Of a DNA stretch of 64,000 nt, positions 16,594 through 25,692 are shown one piece after another. The notes under the pieces are model-generated. The model did no database searches. It worked only from the letters and a program-made list of their open reading frames with translations, and was not told the DNA's origin. Both the position numbers and the translations under genes were made by a program. Source of the DNA: Bacteroidia bacterium. Its GTDB lineage: Bacteria; Bacteroidota; Bacteroidia; AKYH767-A; OLB10. Every line of letters starts with the position of its first letter. Position 1 is the first letter of the stretch. The DNA lies in NCBI GenBank assembly GCA_016788065.1, contig JAEUTI010000005.1, forward strand, positions 1 through 64,000. Direction: 5' to 3'.

Positions 16594-18387
16594 ATGAAAA
16601 CAAAAAAAAGAATGCCCTCTCCTAACAGCGTTATGAGTGGATTGCGAAAATCATTTTTGGGAATAATGACCTTACTCCTTTTCTCAAACACACAGGTAAA
16701 TGCACAATGTTCAACTTTGCCAGGAACTGTAACATTACCTCTTGGAACCGTCAACTGGAATGTTGGAACATCCAGAGTGAAAAGTGTAATTGTTCCAAAC
16801 GGATGTACGCTGAATATTACAGCACCGCAAAACATGTCGCCGGGAATAACAATAACCATTAACATAGGTGGCACAGTAAATCTAAATTCGGGCGGTGTAT
16901 TACAAGCCTGCAATGTATCATGGGGTGGAATCATAGTCAATGGAAATGCTGCTGCTGCACAGGCAGGAACCAATCAGGGAAGGATTAATATTAATGGCAC
17001 AGGCACTATTAAACATGCTAACCTTGCTGTAGATGTTGATGGTGGAGGTGTAATAATCACCAACGGTGGATTTTTTATTGACAACAAAGAAGCTGTTTCT
17101 ATGGATCCTTATAGTATTGCTACACCGCCAAGTGTGACAAATAATGCTTCGAAGTTTTATAATACTAAGTTCGAATGGACAGTTATGTTTCCCGGAACAT
17201 CAACATTTACCCGCCATGTGAATTTAAAGCAGGTTTATAACATACATTTTGGTGGTTGTATTTTTGATAATACATTTACCGGAAATCAGAATCCTTCTAT
17301 CAGAGGAATTGGAATAGAAAGTATGGAAGCTTCCATATTTTGTCATCGCTTAACACCAGCAACTGTTAATGGTTGTAAAGCATATATTGGGCCCCGAACT
17401 ACTTTTACAAACCTACTCACAGCGATAGATGCAAGGTCCAATGTAACCAATACTCCATCAAGAAGTTCTCGTATATGGCAATGTGATTTCATCAACAATG
17501 ATCATGATATATTCCTTGATAAAGAACCATCATTTAGAATTGATCAGAATAATTTTACTTATTATGAGCCAAATGCATTGTTTTCTCCAGGACAGACAAC
17601 CTTCATTGAAATTAACCAGTTACAAACCGGTGTTTACCCTTCAACAGGCATCAGTTATAACATTTATAACAATACTTTCAATACTTTTAATTCAATTATG
17701 ACCGAATTTATGCGTGTAAATAATACCCATAGCGGATTAAGAGTATATAAAAATACTTTCACAAACAGTTTACCTGTTAATATTGCAAATATTTTTGGTG
17801 TTGTTGCGTTTGGGACAAATACCGGAATGAACCTAACTTGTAATAATTTCTCTGGATTTTATACAACTGTACTCCAGCTTTCGGGAAATTCTCCTGCCTC
17901 ATTTGGCTCATCAACTTTAGCAGCAGGCAATGTCTTCCCGGGATGTGCAAATGCCATTTCACATATCACCAATTTTGGAACTGCTTCAACTTACTTCTTT
18001 GGCACAGGTGCCGGTCAAAATCCTTCAGGCTGTGTATCTGGCACACTCACATTAACTGCATTAACTTTACCAGGGCAACAAAACACCTGTCCGGATGATC
18101 TTTGCACAGTTCCGCCAAGATATACTGCAAATGAAACACCACTTCCACTCAACATAGCGGTCTATCCAAATCCAGCATCTCAAAATATTACATTCTCTGC
18201 AAACGAAGATGTTGTTTATCGCTCCTTAACTGTTTTTGATGTTTCCGGTAAGATTGTTCTTGAAAAAGCTCCGGATTCGGAACAAACGCTGATCGTAGAT
18301 ATTTCAGCTCTTCAAAAGGGTATTTATTTCTATGAAATAATTACTATTGATGATGAAAGAGTGACCGGTAAATTTATTAAACAATAA
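16594..18387 (+). CDS. Secreted right-handed beta-helix protein with T9SS domain
   Basis: 597 residues. A signal-peptide-like N-terminus extended to about residue 38 (ends QVNAQ) is followed by a Gly/Asn-rich solenoid. NGCTLNITAPQNMSPG, GGTVNLNSGGVLQAC and SWGGIIVNGNAAAA are typical of parallel beta-helix proteins. The middle (about 190-450) reads as successive rungs such as NIYNNTFNTFNSI and GLRVYKNTFTNSL. The C-terminal T9SS type A domain begins VYPNPASQNITFS and ends DERVTGKFIKQ. Beta-helix proteins include polysaccharide lyases and adhesins, but no catalytic signature can be recognised here. It shares a bidirectional terminator with the convergent gene. Confidence 0.85.
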   Translation: MKTKKRMPSPNSVMSGLRKSFLGIMTLLLFSNTQVNAQCSTLPGTVTLPLGTVNWNVGTSRVKSVIVPNGCTLNITAPQNMSPGITITINIGGTVNLNSGGVLQACNVSWGGIIVNGNAAAAQAGTNQGRININGTGTIKHANLAVDVDGGGVIITNGGFFIDNKEAVSMDPYSIATPPSVTNNASKFYNTKFEWTVMFPGTSTFTRHVNLKQVYNIHFGGCIFDNTFTGNQNPSIRGIGIESMEASIFCHRLTPATVNGCKAYIGPRTTFTNLLTAIDARSNVTNTPSRSSRIWQCDFINNDHDIFLDKEPSFRIDQNNFTYYEPNALFSPGQTTFIEINQLQTGVYPSTGISYNIYNNTFNTFNSIMTEFMRVNNTHSGLRVYKNTFTNSLPVNIANIFGVVAFGTNTGMNLTCNNFSGFYTTVLQLSGNSPASFGSSTLAAGNVFPGCANAISHITNFGTASTYFFGTGAGQNPSGCVSGTLTLTALTLPGQQNTCPDDLCTVPPRYTANETPLPLNIAVYPNPASQNITFSANEDVVYRSLTVFDVSGKIVLEKAPDSEQTLIVDISALQKGIYFYEIITIDDERVTGKFIKQ

Positions 18388-18400
18388 GACCTTCAAAATA

Positions 18401-18433
18401 AAAAGCGCCCTGATTTTGAATCAGGGCGCTTTT
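18401..18433. terminator. Bidirectional terminator between convergent T9SS genes
   Basis: AAAAGCGCCCTGATT and its reverse complement form a 15-bp perfect stem around TTG, giving a T-run on both strands. It serves the gene ending at 18387 (+) and the one ending at 18448 (-). Confidence 0.9.
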
Positions 18434-18447
18434 ATTATACTTTAATT

Positions 18448-20019
18448 TTAATGTGCCACTACAAACTTTATTCTCTTCAAAGTATCGTTTGTGTTAACTT
18501 CAGCAAAATATATTCCTTCATTCAGTTTTGAAACAGCAATTGAAACACTTCCGGAATTGTTTTCGATAATTTCCGGCTTTATAAATCTTCCGGTTATATC
18601 ATAAATTGCCGTAACTGTTAGTTCTGAATTTTTATCGTGACTAATAGTTACCACATCCGAAGCTGGCGAAGGAAACACATTAGTATTTAATTTTTCCATA
18701 TCGTCTTCAAATCCTACGCCCAGACAAGCATCTGATAATGTTGTAAATGATGCGATACCTAAAGATGGTGTTGCAGATGTAACAGAAAATGCAGCAGCTG
18801 TAGCCTGAAGGGGATTGATTACAGGAATTATGGCTGATGCAGTCATTGGATATGAATTATCTGCACACATATCGAACTGCGTATTGGTTTTAATCATTGC
18901 GGCATAACCACTTCTGCTTCCGGCAGTGATTATATCCCCAGCAGCAGTGAGTTGCACATCATAAACTGTTTCGTAGGTATTATTTGAAACAATGATTTTT
19001 GACCAGTTCAAATTTCCGGTTGAGCCATCCGCATTCAAAACAATAACATGTGTTTGTCCACCTGAAACATTCTGATTCGCTTCTCCTGTCGCAAGTATAC
19101 TTCCATCAGGTAAAATCACAAGTGAGTATGCTTGTTCCGCCTGCAACTGACTACCTGAATATTTATTCGACCAAAGTATGTTTCCGTTATTATCCATTTC
19201 AAGCAACATCACAGCATATGGGTCGATGTTATTGATGTACCTTCCGCAAAGAACCAAATTGCCATTCTGTCTTTCTTTCATATCATAAACAAAATAACCA
19301 AGACCCGGATCAGATAGCCACTTACTCCATATCACATTGAGGTTGGTATCGAGTTTAACCAGTCCGGCAGTTTCAATTGAAGTCCCGTTATCAGCATAGC
19401 CGCAAATCAAAATACCGTTTCCGCTAGTGGAGATTATATCGAGTGCACTGAAGCTGGTACCCAGACTAACGAGTTTCTGATCTACCAAATTACCTGAAGC
19501 ATCAACTTTGATCACACAAACATTATTTATAAAGGTGGACGTATTGCTTGCGGTTCCAACCATATAATAATTTCCGGCAGCATCCTGGCAAACAGATCGA
19601 CTGTTGAATGAATATCCTGCTGATGAAAAAGATTTGATCCATGAAATATTACCCACAATATCTGATTTGAAAAGAGTGAGCTGTCCGGCGAAGGTAGCTG
19701 CATCTATCAGTTCAGCAGCATATGCAAGCTTCCCGTCGATGGTAGGGATCACACCTGATATGCGGTTATATCCTGCAACCGGATAAGTAACAATTTGTTG
19801 CACCACTCCTGTTGCAGAAGTTCTGGCAATAAGAAAATGACTGTCAAAGCTAAGTGCTGAAGATCCTCCGGCAAATACGTACCCGGTGGGTGCAGGACTG
19901 CATGTATAAAACAAAGAACCAGCAATACCGGCATCATCAAATTGTTTGTAGAAATCAGTTTGTGCCCATGAAGACACGGATAAACTGGTTAGTAAGAGTA
20001 GAAGGTAGATGTTTTTCAT
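18448..20019 (-). CDS. Secreted propeller-like protein with T9SS domain
   Basis: 523 residues. The signal peptide (ending SSWAQ, about 20) is followed by repeats of the kind GNISWIKSFSSAGYSFNSRSV, GNLVLCGRYINNIDPYAVMLLEMD and GSILATGEANQNVSGGQTHVIVLN. These match the PQQ/kelch-like or SBBP-type beta-propeller proteins common as T9SS cargo. The T9SS type A domain (VFPSPASDVVTISHD to LKRIKFVVAH) is intact, with the turn FPSPA in place of YPNP. Its promoter carries a CAATACCC palindrome shared with three other promoters in the window. The ligand and role are unknown. Confidence 0.85.
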   Translation of the reverse strand: MKNIYLLLLLTSLSVSSWAQTDFYKQFDDAGIAGSLFYTCSPAPTGYVFAGGSSALSFDSHFLIARTSATGVVQQIVTYPVAGYNRISGVIPTIDGKLAYAAELIDAATFAGQLTLFKSDIVGNISWIKSFSSAGYSFNSRSVCQDAAGNYYMVGTASNTSTFINNVCVIKVDASGNLVDQKLVSLGTSFSALDIISTSGNGILICGYADNGTSIETAGLVKLDTNLNVIWSKWLSDPGLGYFVYDMKERQNGNLVLCGRYINNIDPYAVMLLEMDNNGNILWSNKYSGSQLQAEQAYSLVILPDGSILATGEANQNVSGGQTHVIVLNADGSTGNLNWSKIIVSNNTYETVYDVQLTAAGDIITAGSRSGYAAMIKTNTQFDMCADNSYPMTASAIIPVINPLQATAAAFSVTSATPSLGIASFTTLSDACLGVGFEDDMEKLNTNVFPSPASDVVTISHDKNSELTVTAIYDITGRFIKPEIIENNSGSVSIAVSKLNEGIYFAEVNTNDTLKRIKFVVAH

Positions 20020-20032
20020 TTTGTTTTTTTGT

Positions 20033-20083
20033 CAAAGGTATGGCGGTGGTAAAGCCTGCACAATACCCGTAGGAAGGTAAAAC
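20033..20083 (-). promoter_or_regulatory. Promoter with shared palindromic operator (site D)
   Basis: On the minus strand the -7 box TACCTTTG is at 20033-20040, and the operator-like element is at 20061-20083. Plus-strand reading of that element gives CAATACCCG, then GGTAAAAC. The near edge of the CAATACCC half-site is 20 nt from the -7 box, where a -33 TTG is expected. This spacing is the same at 53.6, 53.9 and 59.1 kb. The distal arm is the poorest match of the four. Confidence 0.6.
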
Positions 20084-20087
20084 AGTA

Positions 20088-20103
20088 TCCGTACTGGTAC
20101 GGA
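20088..20103. promoter_or_regulatory. Second palindrome upstream of the T9SS gene
   Basis: TCCGTAC-TG-GTACGGA is a perfect 7-bp-arm palindrome lying 4 nt beyond the site D element. It may be a second, upstream operator. No other copy was seen in the window. Confidence 0.45.
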
Positions 20104-20282
20104 ATATAACCTGTTAACTACAATGTATTATTTTGTAAATCAATCACTTGACTACATTCTGTTTCCGTAGATGTCTGCGATTTTGTCAATTTAATTGCGA
20201 ACAATTTAACTCTTTATCGAGTTTGCATCTTGTTATACTGATATTTTGCTCTATATTTATTGCCATCCTTTAAACTACTTGT

Positions 20283-21923
20283 ATGAAAAAACTATTATTC
20301 GCTTTACTGGCTTTGCCATTTATAATTTGTGATGCAAAAGCACAATGCACCGAAACACCTGTTACCCGGGTTATGATTATAGGCGATAGTTGGGCGCAAT
20401 TTTTGGGATCCGATAACACCATTAACACTACATTTCAAAAATGGGGGCATTCCAATTACAAATTTTTCACCAATGCTACCCTTGCACAAAATGGAACGCA
20501 GACAACCGACTTTGTTGATCCTGCACGTTTGGCCGAAATTCAAAATCAATTGACTTTAAATCCAGATATTGATCTTGTGCATTTAAGTTTAGGTGGGAAT
20601 GATGTTTTAGGAAACTGGAATATTAATTACACACCATCACAAACCGATTCACTTCTCGATTCTGTTTATGCACGATTGGTTTATATTATTGATTTTATTA
20701 AAACAGCAAAACCGGGAGTGCGTATTTTATGGAGCGGTTATACTTATCCGAATTTTGGAGAAATCATTGGTGAACTTGCACCCTTCCAAAGCACACATCC
20801 ATTTTATGCTACCTGGCAGGGAATGGGTTTCCCTGATTTCACTCAATTAAATAATATTCTGAACAGCTATTCGGTAACAATGGATACGCTTGCGGCAAAT
20901 GATCCTCAAGTGGACTTTGTTAGAGCAACCGGACTCATGCAATATGCTTATGGGCAAAACACAGCTTTAAGTGTACCGCCCGGAGGAACTTATGCACCAT
21001 TGACAGCGCCGTTACCTGATGGTTTTCCAACTTATCCTTCACCAAAAGCGTCGATGAGAAATTATATTATTTTCAGAGATTGCTTTCATCTTACTCCGGA
21101 AGGATACAGCGTTTTTCTCGATTATCACACACAAAAATTCTATCATAAAATTTTGATGGATGATCAGTATATTCTTTCTGAAGGTGGAACCAGAGATGGA
21201 TCGGTATCGGATGCCGGAACTGTTTCATCGCAGCTACAGCTGGGAAATAGTGGTACCGAAGATTTTGCTACGGTGCTTTCATTTAATACAACGGCAATGC
21301 CTGATACAGGCATTTCAAAAGCAAGCATTTTTCTTCGTCGTGCATCTCTTAGCGGAGCAAATCCTTCAACAGGAAATTTGCAGGTTCGTATAGTGAATGG
21401 TGTATTCAGTGCTTCGGTTGATGTGGAAGCATCTGATTACACTTCACCCGGAGATGCAACCGATACTCCATGCCAGTTCGGGTCAACAACCGATAACGGC
21501 CATTGGATTCGTTTAGAACTTCCTGCCTCCCTGTTGCCTTACATTACGAATGATACTTTAACACAATTTATTATTTCAGCATCCGGCGCAACCGGTCTGG
21601 TAACCTTTACAGATGCAACTGATCCCGATTTTGCACCTGTTCTGAACTTAACCTACGGTCCAGTTTCTGTAGGTCTGGCAGACAATGCAGCAGTAGATAA
21701 ATCCGTTACCATGTACCCTAATCCTACTAATGGTATTGTCATGATGGATACTAACGGTCAGCGAATATTGGAAATTTCTGTTTATAACACTACCGGGCAG
21801 TTACTAGCTAATCCGGATGTATACTCCAATTCAATTGATCTGTCTTCATTCAGTTCAGGAATTTACATGGTAAAAATTACTACTACCGAAAATGTGATTA
21901 CAAAAAGAATCATAAAAAAATAA
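20283..21923 (+). CDS. Secreted SGNH/GDSL hydrolase with T9SS domain
   Basis: 546 residues. The signal peptide ends near residue 20 (DAKAQ). The SGNH hydrolase domain (about 28-290) has block I MIIGDSW with S36 as likely nucleophile, block III GGND (104-107), and block V D266-C-F-H269. The oxyanion glycine before block III is probably in LAQNG. Such enzymes hydrolyse esters of lipids, sugars or polymers. Residues about 300-460 form a DNRLRE-like jelly roll. The T9SS type A domain (MYPNPTNGIVMMDT to NVITKRIIKK) is intact. It is followed by a strong terminator. The substrate is unknown. Confidence 0.88.
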   Translation: MKKLLFALLALPFIICDAKAQCTETPVTRVMIIGDSWAQFLGSDNTINTTFQKWGHSNYKFFTNATLAQNGTQTTDFVDPARLAEIQNQLTLNPDIDLVHLSLGGNDVLGNWNINYTPSQTDSLLDSVYARLVYIIDFIKTAKPGVRILWSGYTYPNFGEIIGELAPFQSTHPFYATWQGMGFPDFTQLNNILNSYSVTMDTLAANDPQVDFVRATGLMQYAYGQNTALSVPPGGTYAPLTAPLPDGFPTYPSPKASMRNYIIFRDCFHLTPEGYSVFLDYHTQKFYHKILMDDQYILSEGGTRDGSVSDAGTVSSQLQLGNSGTEDFATVLSFNTTAMPDTGISKASIFLRRASLSGANPSTGNLQVRIVNGVFSASVDVEASDYTSPGDATDTPCQFGSTTDNGHWIRLELPASLLPYITNDTLTQFIISASGATGLVTFTDATDPDFAPVLNLTYGPVSVGLADNAAVDKSVTMYPNPTNGIVMMDTNGQRILEISVYNTTGQLLANPDVYSNSIDLSSFSSGIYMVKITTTENVITKRIIKK

Positions 21924-21938
21924 TCTGTTAGCAAACAT

Positions 21939-21972
21939 AAAAAGCCCCGACAAAATTTTGTCGGGGCTTTTT
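21939..21972. terminator. Bidirectional terminator
   Basis: AAAAAGCCCCGACAAAA and its exact reverse complement give a near-continuous 17-bp palindrome with T-runs on both sides. It ends both the SGNH gene (+) and the TIGR03643-type gene (-). Confidence 0.9.
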
Positions 21973-21973
21973 A

Positions 21974-22348
21974 TTAAGTTATTTTATTTCCTGATATAGA
22001 CCTTTGTCTGTTTGCTTTAAACCTTGCTATCTCCGGATTTCTTTTCGAATGGTGTTTGGTATTTCCTTTCTCAACACGCTTTCTCCATAAAATGTAACTT
22101 TTGAAACGTAATTGTCTTTTCATTAGTGACCTGACCTCATCTTCTTTTAACCCAAACTGAACCCGGATGGCTTCAAATGGAGTGCGATCTTCCCAGGCCA
22201 TTTCAATAATACGGTCGATGCTTTCCGGCGTCAATGGTTCTTTAGCTTGTGCAGGTACAACTTCGTCGGGTTCCATGTATGCTGCCGGAGAAGGTAATCC
22301 GCTATAATAACAATGGTCGCTGGCAGGGATTGAATCGGTTGCATTCAT
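21974..22348 (-). CDS. TIGR03643/DUF2805 family protein
   Basis: 124 residues, soluble and basic at the C-terminus. The core IDRIIEMAWEDRTPFEAIRVQFGLKEDEVRSLMKRQL followed by SYILWRKRVEKGNTKHHSKRN is the conserved block of the TIGR03643 family. That family has an HTH-like pattern and an unknown function. Here it carries an N-terminal extension of about 40 residues (up to EPLTPES) that is less conserved, so a later start cannot be excluded. The stop lies 2 nt beyond the terminator hairpin. Confidence 0.85.
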   Translation of the reverse strand: MNATDSIPASDHCYYSGLPSPAAYMEPDEVVPAQAKEPLTPESIDRIIEMAWEDRTPFEAIRVQFGLKEDEVRSLMKRQLRFKSYILWRKRVEKGNTKHHSKRNPEIARFKANRQRSISGNKIT

Positions 22349-22430
22349 GGGTTCTGGAATTGAGATACTAAAAACATCTGAGCCCCATTAAAAGTTTTTC
22401 CAAAATAAGATTGACCACTGACTCTTTTAA

Positions 22431-22467
22431 AAAGGCAAAAAAAATCCGGAAGCGCAGACCTCCGGAT
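22431..22467 (-). terminator. Terminator of the transglutaminase-like operon
   Basis: ATCCGGA (22444-22450) and TCCGGAT (22461-22467) form the stem, and the minus strand continues into an eight-T run. It lies 23 nt past the stop of the 22490-23113 gene. Confidence 0.75.
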
Positions 22468-22489
22468 CACTAAAAAAACACACTGAGTA

Positions 22490-23113
22490 CTAAGATTCTT
22501 TAGATTTCTTAAAGCCAAGAAATGCTGCTATGACCATGAGACCGATGCCGCCGTATTGCATCAATTTTCCGGAGGTGCTGCTTCCGGGCATATCGAAAAC
22601 AAAATGAGCCTTACCAAATGAATCTTTGGTTTGGGTAATATCGGAAGCTGATTCAGGGAAAATAATTTTTTGGGTAGTCTGCACTAACTGACCACCGGCT
22701 GATGATTCCGAAATCATCATATAAGTATGATCATTAATTTTTGTTACATCTGGGTCTTTCGAATCGAGATCGATTGAGTACTTGCCGTTAGTTGTCATCT
22801 TACACATTCCATAAGCATTAAAAGTAAGTGAGTAACTACGGTTCATGGCATCTTCTTTATATTCGAAATCTGAAAGAAAATATCCCGGCAGTGCGCGTTC
22901 CAATTCTCTTTTCAACAATGACTGATTGGTTCCGGTTGTTTTCTTAAACATATCCCATTGTGATGCATTCATTTTAGTTGAATAAGAAACTTTAGCATCG
23001 CCACTTTCCTCTAATGTAAAATCAATAGAAACTTTAAAGGGTTTTATTTCCTGTGCGAATGCTGTTGTAAACAAGCAGCAAACGAATACAACTATTTTTA
23101 TGTATGATTTCAT
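22490..23113 (-). CDS. Secreted protein anchored by a C-terminal helix
   Basis: 207 residues. A signal peptide (ending TTAFAQ) leads a domain of about 150 residues with mixed beta pattern (KPFKVSIDFTLEESGDAKVSYSTKMNASQWDMFKK). A single C-terminal membrane helix (GGIGLMVIAAFLGFKK) and a short basic tail end the protein. This topology places the domain in the periplasm or on the outer face of the inner membrane. I do not recognise the family. It is the last gene of a three-gene operon, 28 nt after the transglutaminase-like gene, so the two probably work together at the envelope. Confidence 0.75.
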   Translation of the reverse strand: MKSYIKIVVFVCCLFTTAFAQEIKPFKVSIDFTLEESGDAKVSYSTKMNASQWDMFKKTTGTNQSLLKRELERALPGYFLSDFEYKEDAMNRSYSLTFNAYGMCKMTTNGKYSIDLDSKDPDVTKINDHTYMMISESSAGGQLVQTTQKIIFPESASDITQTKDSFGKAHFVFDMPGSSTSGKLMQYGGIGLMVIAAFLGFKKSKES

Positions 23114-23141
23114 GTTATTCCTTTTTAATTAACTCTATTGA

Positions 23142-24815
23142 TTAACGAATTGAAGATTTTACCTGATTGAGAATATTGTTGTAATGTTCACCACCGGCGC
23201 CGGCACCCATAATAACACCTGCAACACCACCACCTGCACGTTTCATAAATGCCTGCCATTGGAAGGAACCATTGCTGCTATAAGTTATGCCATTAAATAT
23301 TTCATAACCACCTGCACTTCCTGCCGGTTGAAACTGAACTTCTTGTCCTGTAGGATATAATTGTTGTTGTATGATTTGCATCGCCTGATTTGGACTTGCA
23401 GCACCCTGAACCTGATATACCTGAATTGATGCAAGGTTATCTGCAGGTTGGAAAGAATGAATCAATTGTGGTAAATATTGCGCGGCAGGATTATTTCTGC
23501 GTGACCATTGTGCTGGATAATTAAAACTTACATTTCCTGAATAAGCTGCCATGCCGCCTGAGTTTCCTCCGCCACCGCCTTCATTTCCACCTCCTGTATT
23601 TCCGCCTCCAGTATTACCACCGCCGCCGTTGTTTGCGAAACTGGTTTGTACATCATTTGCCAATGCACCATTCTCCCAGCCTGCTGCAATCTTTTCAACT
23701 TTCTCACGCAAGAACTGATCATCTTTCAATTCCATTGGAGTAATTTGTTGTGCAATCATATCCCGAATATTAATCAAGCTGTAACGCTCATCACCCATTT
23801 GAGCCGCTTGAATAAATTCTTCCAGTTGCTTCATTCCTTTTTGTATTGCTGCCTGAGCATCCTGACGACCACCCATTCCTTCACCACCAATCATTGTTGC
23901 TTCAATAGCATAATATTGTCCCTGAAAAACAATTCCAGGATAAGCATGGCCCGGAATTAAAAATATGACAGGATCAAGTCCCGCAGCCATTAATACACTA
24001 GCATATAAAATAGATAATTCTATACATAACCCTGTATTACCGGTAACAACCTCGCGAGGCAATCGCAAGCTTTGCACCATAGATTGAAGGTCATCAAATT
24101 TAGAAGGCACACCCGATGTTCCACTGTAAACCATCCCGCTAAGGTAAGTTGCCTGATAAACACCCATTAATAAGCGAACGGCTTCTTTTGGATCGTTGGT
24201 TACAGCTGCTGTTTCACCTTTCAGAACCTTCTGCTGCATTTGTTGTGTATAATACTTGATAATAGGATCTTCAGGAGTAACATAGCAAGCTATTAACGGA
24301 TCATTATCAAACATATCCCGATAACTTCTGATCTCTTCGGGATTTACGCAGGTATATAAAAATTCATTTCTGCCTTTCATCTCAAAGCCAAACTCTTCTT
24401 CACGATCACCACCTGATGTAGCTAATTTAATTTTTGTTTTTTCTTTCGAAGATGTTGTCTTATTGATAATGTCATCATTAAAAACCGGATAACATGCTAC
24501 TACTACCGATTGCCCCGGATTGAGTACATTTATTTTTCCAATCTCCGTTTCTTCTATGAATTTAGGTATCTCATACATAGCTCTGATGTTGCGCACAGGA
24601 CGAGATCCTTTGTTGGTGATCAGCATCTTGAATAAAAAATACCTTCCCGAAAGTGCATCCGGATTTGCATACACCTTGTAACATGCAGGCATTACAACGG
24701 GTGTGTTTTCAATTTTAACTTCCAGATCATCGACACTTCCGGAAGTGAATGATGTGAATGCAAACATTCCTGCTCCACAGATAAATAAAATGATTGGTAA
24801 TAAATATTTTTTCAT
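23142..24815 (-). CDS. Secreted transglutaminase-like protein with Gly-rich linker
   Basis: 557 residues with an N-terminal signal or anchor segment. A beta domain (about 28-155) is followed by a transglutaminase-like fold whose likely triad is C264 (GNTGLCIELS), H290 (IPGHAYPG) and E305 (YYAIEATM). The spacing fits bacterial transglutaminase-like cysteine peptidases, with Glu in the acidic position where Asp is usual. A Gly/Asn linker of about 30 residues (about 393-425) leads to a C-terminal domain of about 130 residues opening with VSFNYPAQWSRRNNP, similar in layout to PsbP/DUF1795-type domains. It may cleave or cross-link an envelope protein. It is the middle gene of the operon. Confidence 0.8.
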   Translation of the reverse strand: MKKYLLPIILFICGAGMFAFTSFTSGSVDDLEVKIENTPVVMPACYKVYANPDALSGRYFLFKMLITNKGSRPVRNIRAMYEIPKFIEETEIGKINVLNPGQSVVVACYPVFNDDIINKTTSSKEKTKIKLATSGGDREEEFGFEMKGRNEFLYTCVNPEEIRSYRDMFDNDPLIACYVTPEDPIIKYYTQQMQQKVLKGETAAVTNDPKEAVRLLMGVYQATYLSGMVYSGTSGVPSKFDDLQSMVQSLRLPREVVTGNTGLCIELSILYASVLMAAGLDPVIFLIPGHAYPGIVFQGQYYAIEATMIGGEGMGGRQDAQAAIQKGMKQLEEFIQAAQMGDERYSLINIRDMIAQQITPMELKDDQFLREKVEKIAAGWENGALANDVQTSFANNGGGGNTGGGNTGGGNEGGGGGNSGGMAAYSGNVSFNYPAQWSRRNNPAAQYLPQLIHSFQPADNLASIQVYQVQGAASPNQAMQIIQQQLYPTGQEVQFQPAGSAGGYEIFNGITYSSNGSFQWQAFMKRAGGGVAGVIMGAGAGGEHYNNILNQVKSSIR

Positions 24816-24833
24816 AATAAAAGGATTTGAAGA

Positions 24834-25388
24834 CTACTTAATTTCATTAAATACTACTAACTGATATCGCTCAAGCTTTTCATGCAATTCTTTTTTCATT
24901 TGCTCCTGCTTTTCTTTCTTAGCACCATGTATAAATTTAATGGTCCCTAGAGCAGCATCAAAACAAGATGATACATTTATGATTGGAACTATTGGTCCAT
25001 TGTTTCTGGCTACGGATGAATTATTCCCACCATCATTGTAGTAATAAGTATTAAATTTATTTACAGCACTTAAGGCGTCGTCAATTTTAGTCTTTAACCG
25101 ATCTTCTTTAATTTCATACGACTTATCATCAATAGCCATGGTTGTTTCCAATTTATAAAACTCAATCCACCCATCAAATTCGGCACGTGCACTGTTATAC
25201 AATTTAATTGCATCGGCATAGCGTGGTTCTTCTGCTTTCCAAAATTGCTTTATAAACCTGGCATTATCTTCCGATTCTGTTTTTGCTTTCTTACAAATCG
25301 ATAGCAACTCATTTAATGACGACTCGGGCTGGGCAATTAATTCAGATGTGAATGCTATAAATAAAAGCATCAAGGTTAGGGTTCTCAT
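24834..25388 (-). CDS. Secreted helical protein, first gene of the transglutaminase-like operon
   Basis: 184 residues. A cleavable signal peptide (ending ELIAQ) is followed by a mostly helical, charged sequence rich in Lys and Glu (LLSICKKAKTESEDNARFIKQFWKAEEPRYADAIKLY). It ends in a long amphipathic helix (KKEKQEQMKKELHEKLERYQLVVF) that could form a coiled coil. No family was recognised. The stop is 18 nt before the start of the transglutaminase-like gene, so the three genes form one transcription unit. Confidence 0.72.
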   Translation of the reverse strand: MRTLTLMLLFIAFTSELIAQPESSLNELLSICKKAKTESEDNARFIKQFWKAEEPRYADAIKLYNSARAEFDGWIEFYKLETTMAIDDKSYEIKEDRLKTKIDDALSAVNKFNTYYYNDGGNNSSVARNNGPIVPIINVSSCFDAALGTIKFIHGAKKEKQEQMKKELHEKLERYQLVVFNEIK

Positions 25389-25467
25389 ATTATTAAAATG
25401 AAATTATGACTTTTCTAGAATTAGTTTCCGGATTAACTATTGATAGGTTTTAATACCTGCATCAATC

Positions 25468-25514
25468 ACCAAATTTGGTATAGATACGGTTACGCAGCAA
25501 TAACCAATTGTGGT
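25468..25514. promoter_or_regulatory. Pair of ACCAA..TTGGT palindromes in a divergent intergenic region
   Basis: ACCAAATTTGGT (25468-25479) is a perfect 12-bp palindrome. ACCAATTGTGGT (25503-25514) is a near-copy 35 bp away. Both are preceded by CAAT (CAATCACC, CAATAACC), giving partial likeness to the CAATACACC operators elsewhere in the window. No -7 box sits at the matching distance, so I do not count them with that group. The rest of 25389-25626 shows no gene. Confidence 0.4.
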
Positions 25515-25626
25515 GAATAATGACAATAACGAGGTTACTGAATAGCAAAAATTGCAGTATTCTGGACTAAAAACGATAGCTCAAATAAATTTATTATGCT
25601 AATATTCAATCATTTATAAAATATTT

Positions 25627-25669
25627 ACATACATTAATCAACTATGCATAACATTCTTATGTATGTTTG
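25627..25669 (+). promoter_or_regulatory. PadR gene promoter with flanking inverted repeat
   Basis: The -7 box TATGTTTG lies at 25662-25669. ACATACAT (25627-25634) and ATGTATGT (25659-25666) form a perfect 8-bp inverted repeat 24 nt apart, and its right arm overlaps the -7 box. Dyads of ACAT/ATGT type are known operators for several PadR-family proteins, so autorepression is likely (inference). Confidence 0.6.
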
Positions 25670-25692
25670 CGTTCTACAATTCAAATATTACC

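Noticed and set aside
16578-16973. 131-codon minus-strand frame opposite the beta-helix gene
   Set aside because: It is antisense to the signal peptide and first rungs of a well-supported secreted protein, with no promoter.
23646-23960. 104-codon plus-strand frame
   Set aside because: Antisense to the transglutaminase-like gene; His/Leu/Phe-rich composition typical of a shadow frame.
25463-25515. CAATCACC and CAATAACC as further members of the operator family
   Set aside because: They share the half-site only in part and no -7 box lies 20 nt away, so I listed them as separate palindromes.
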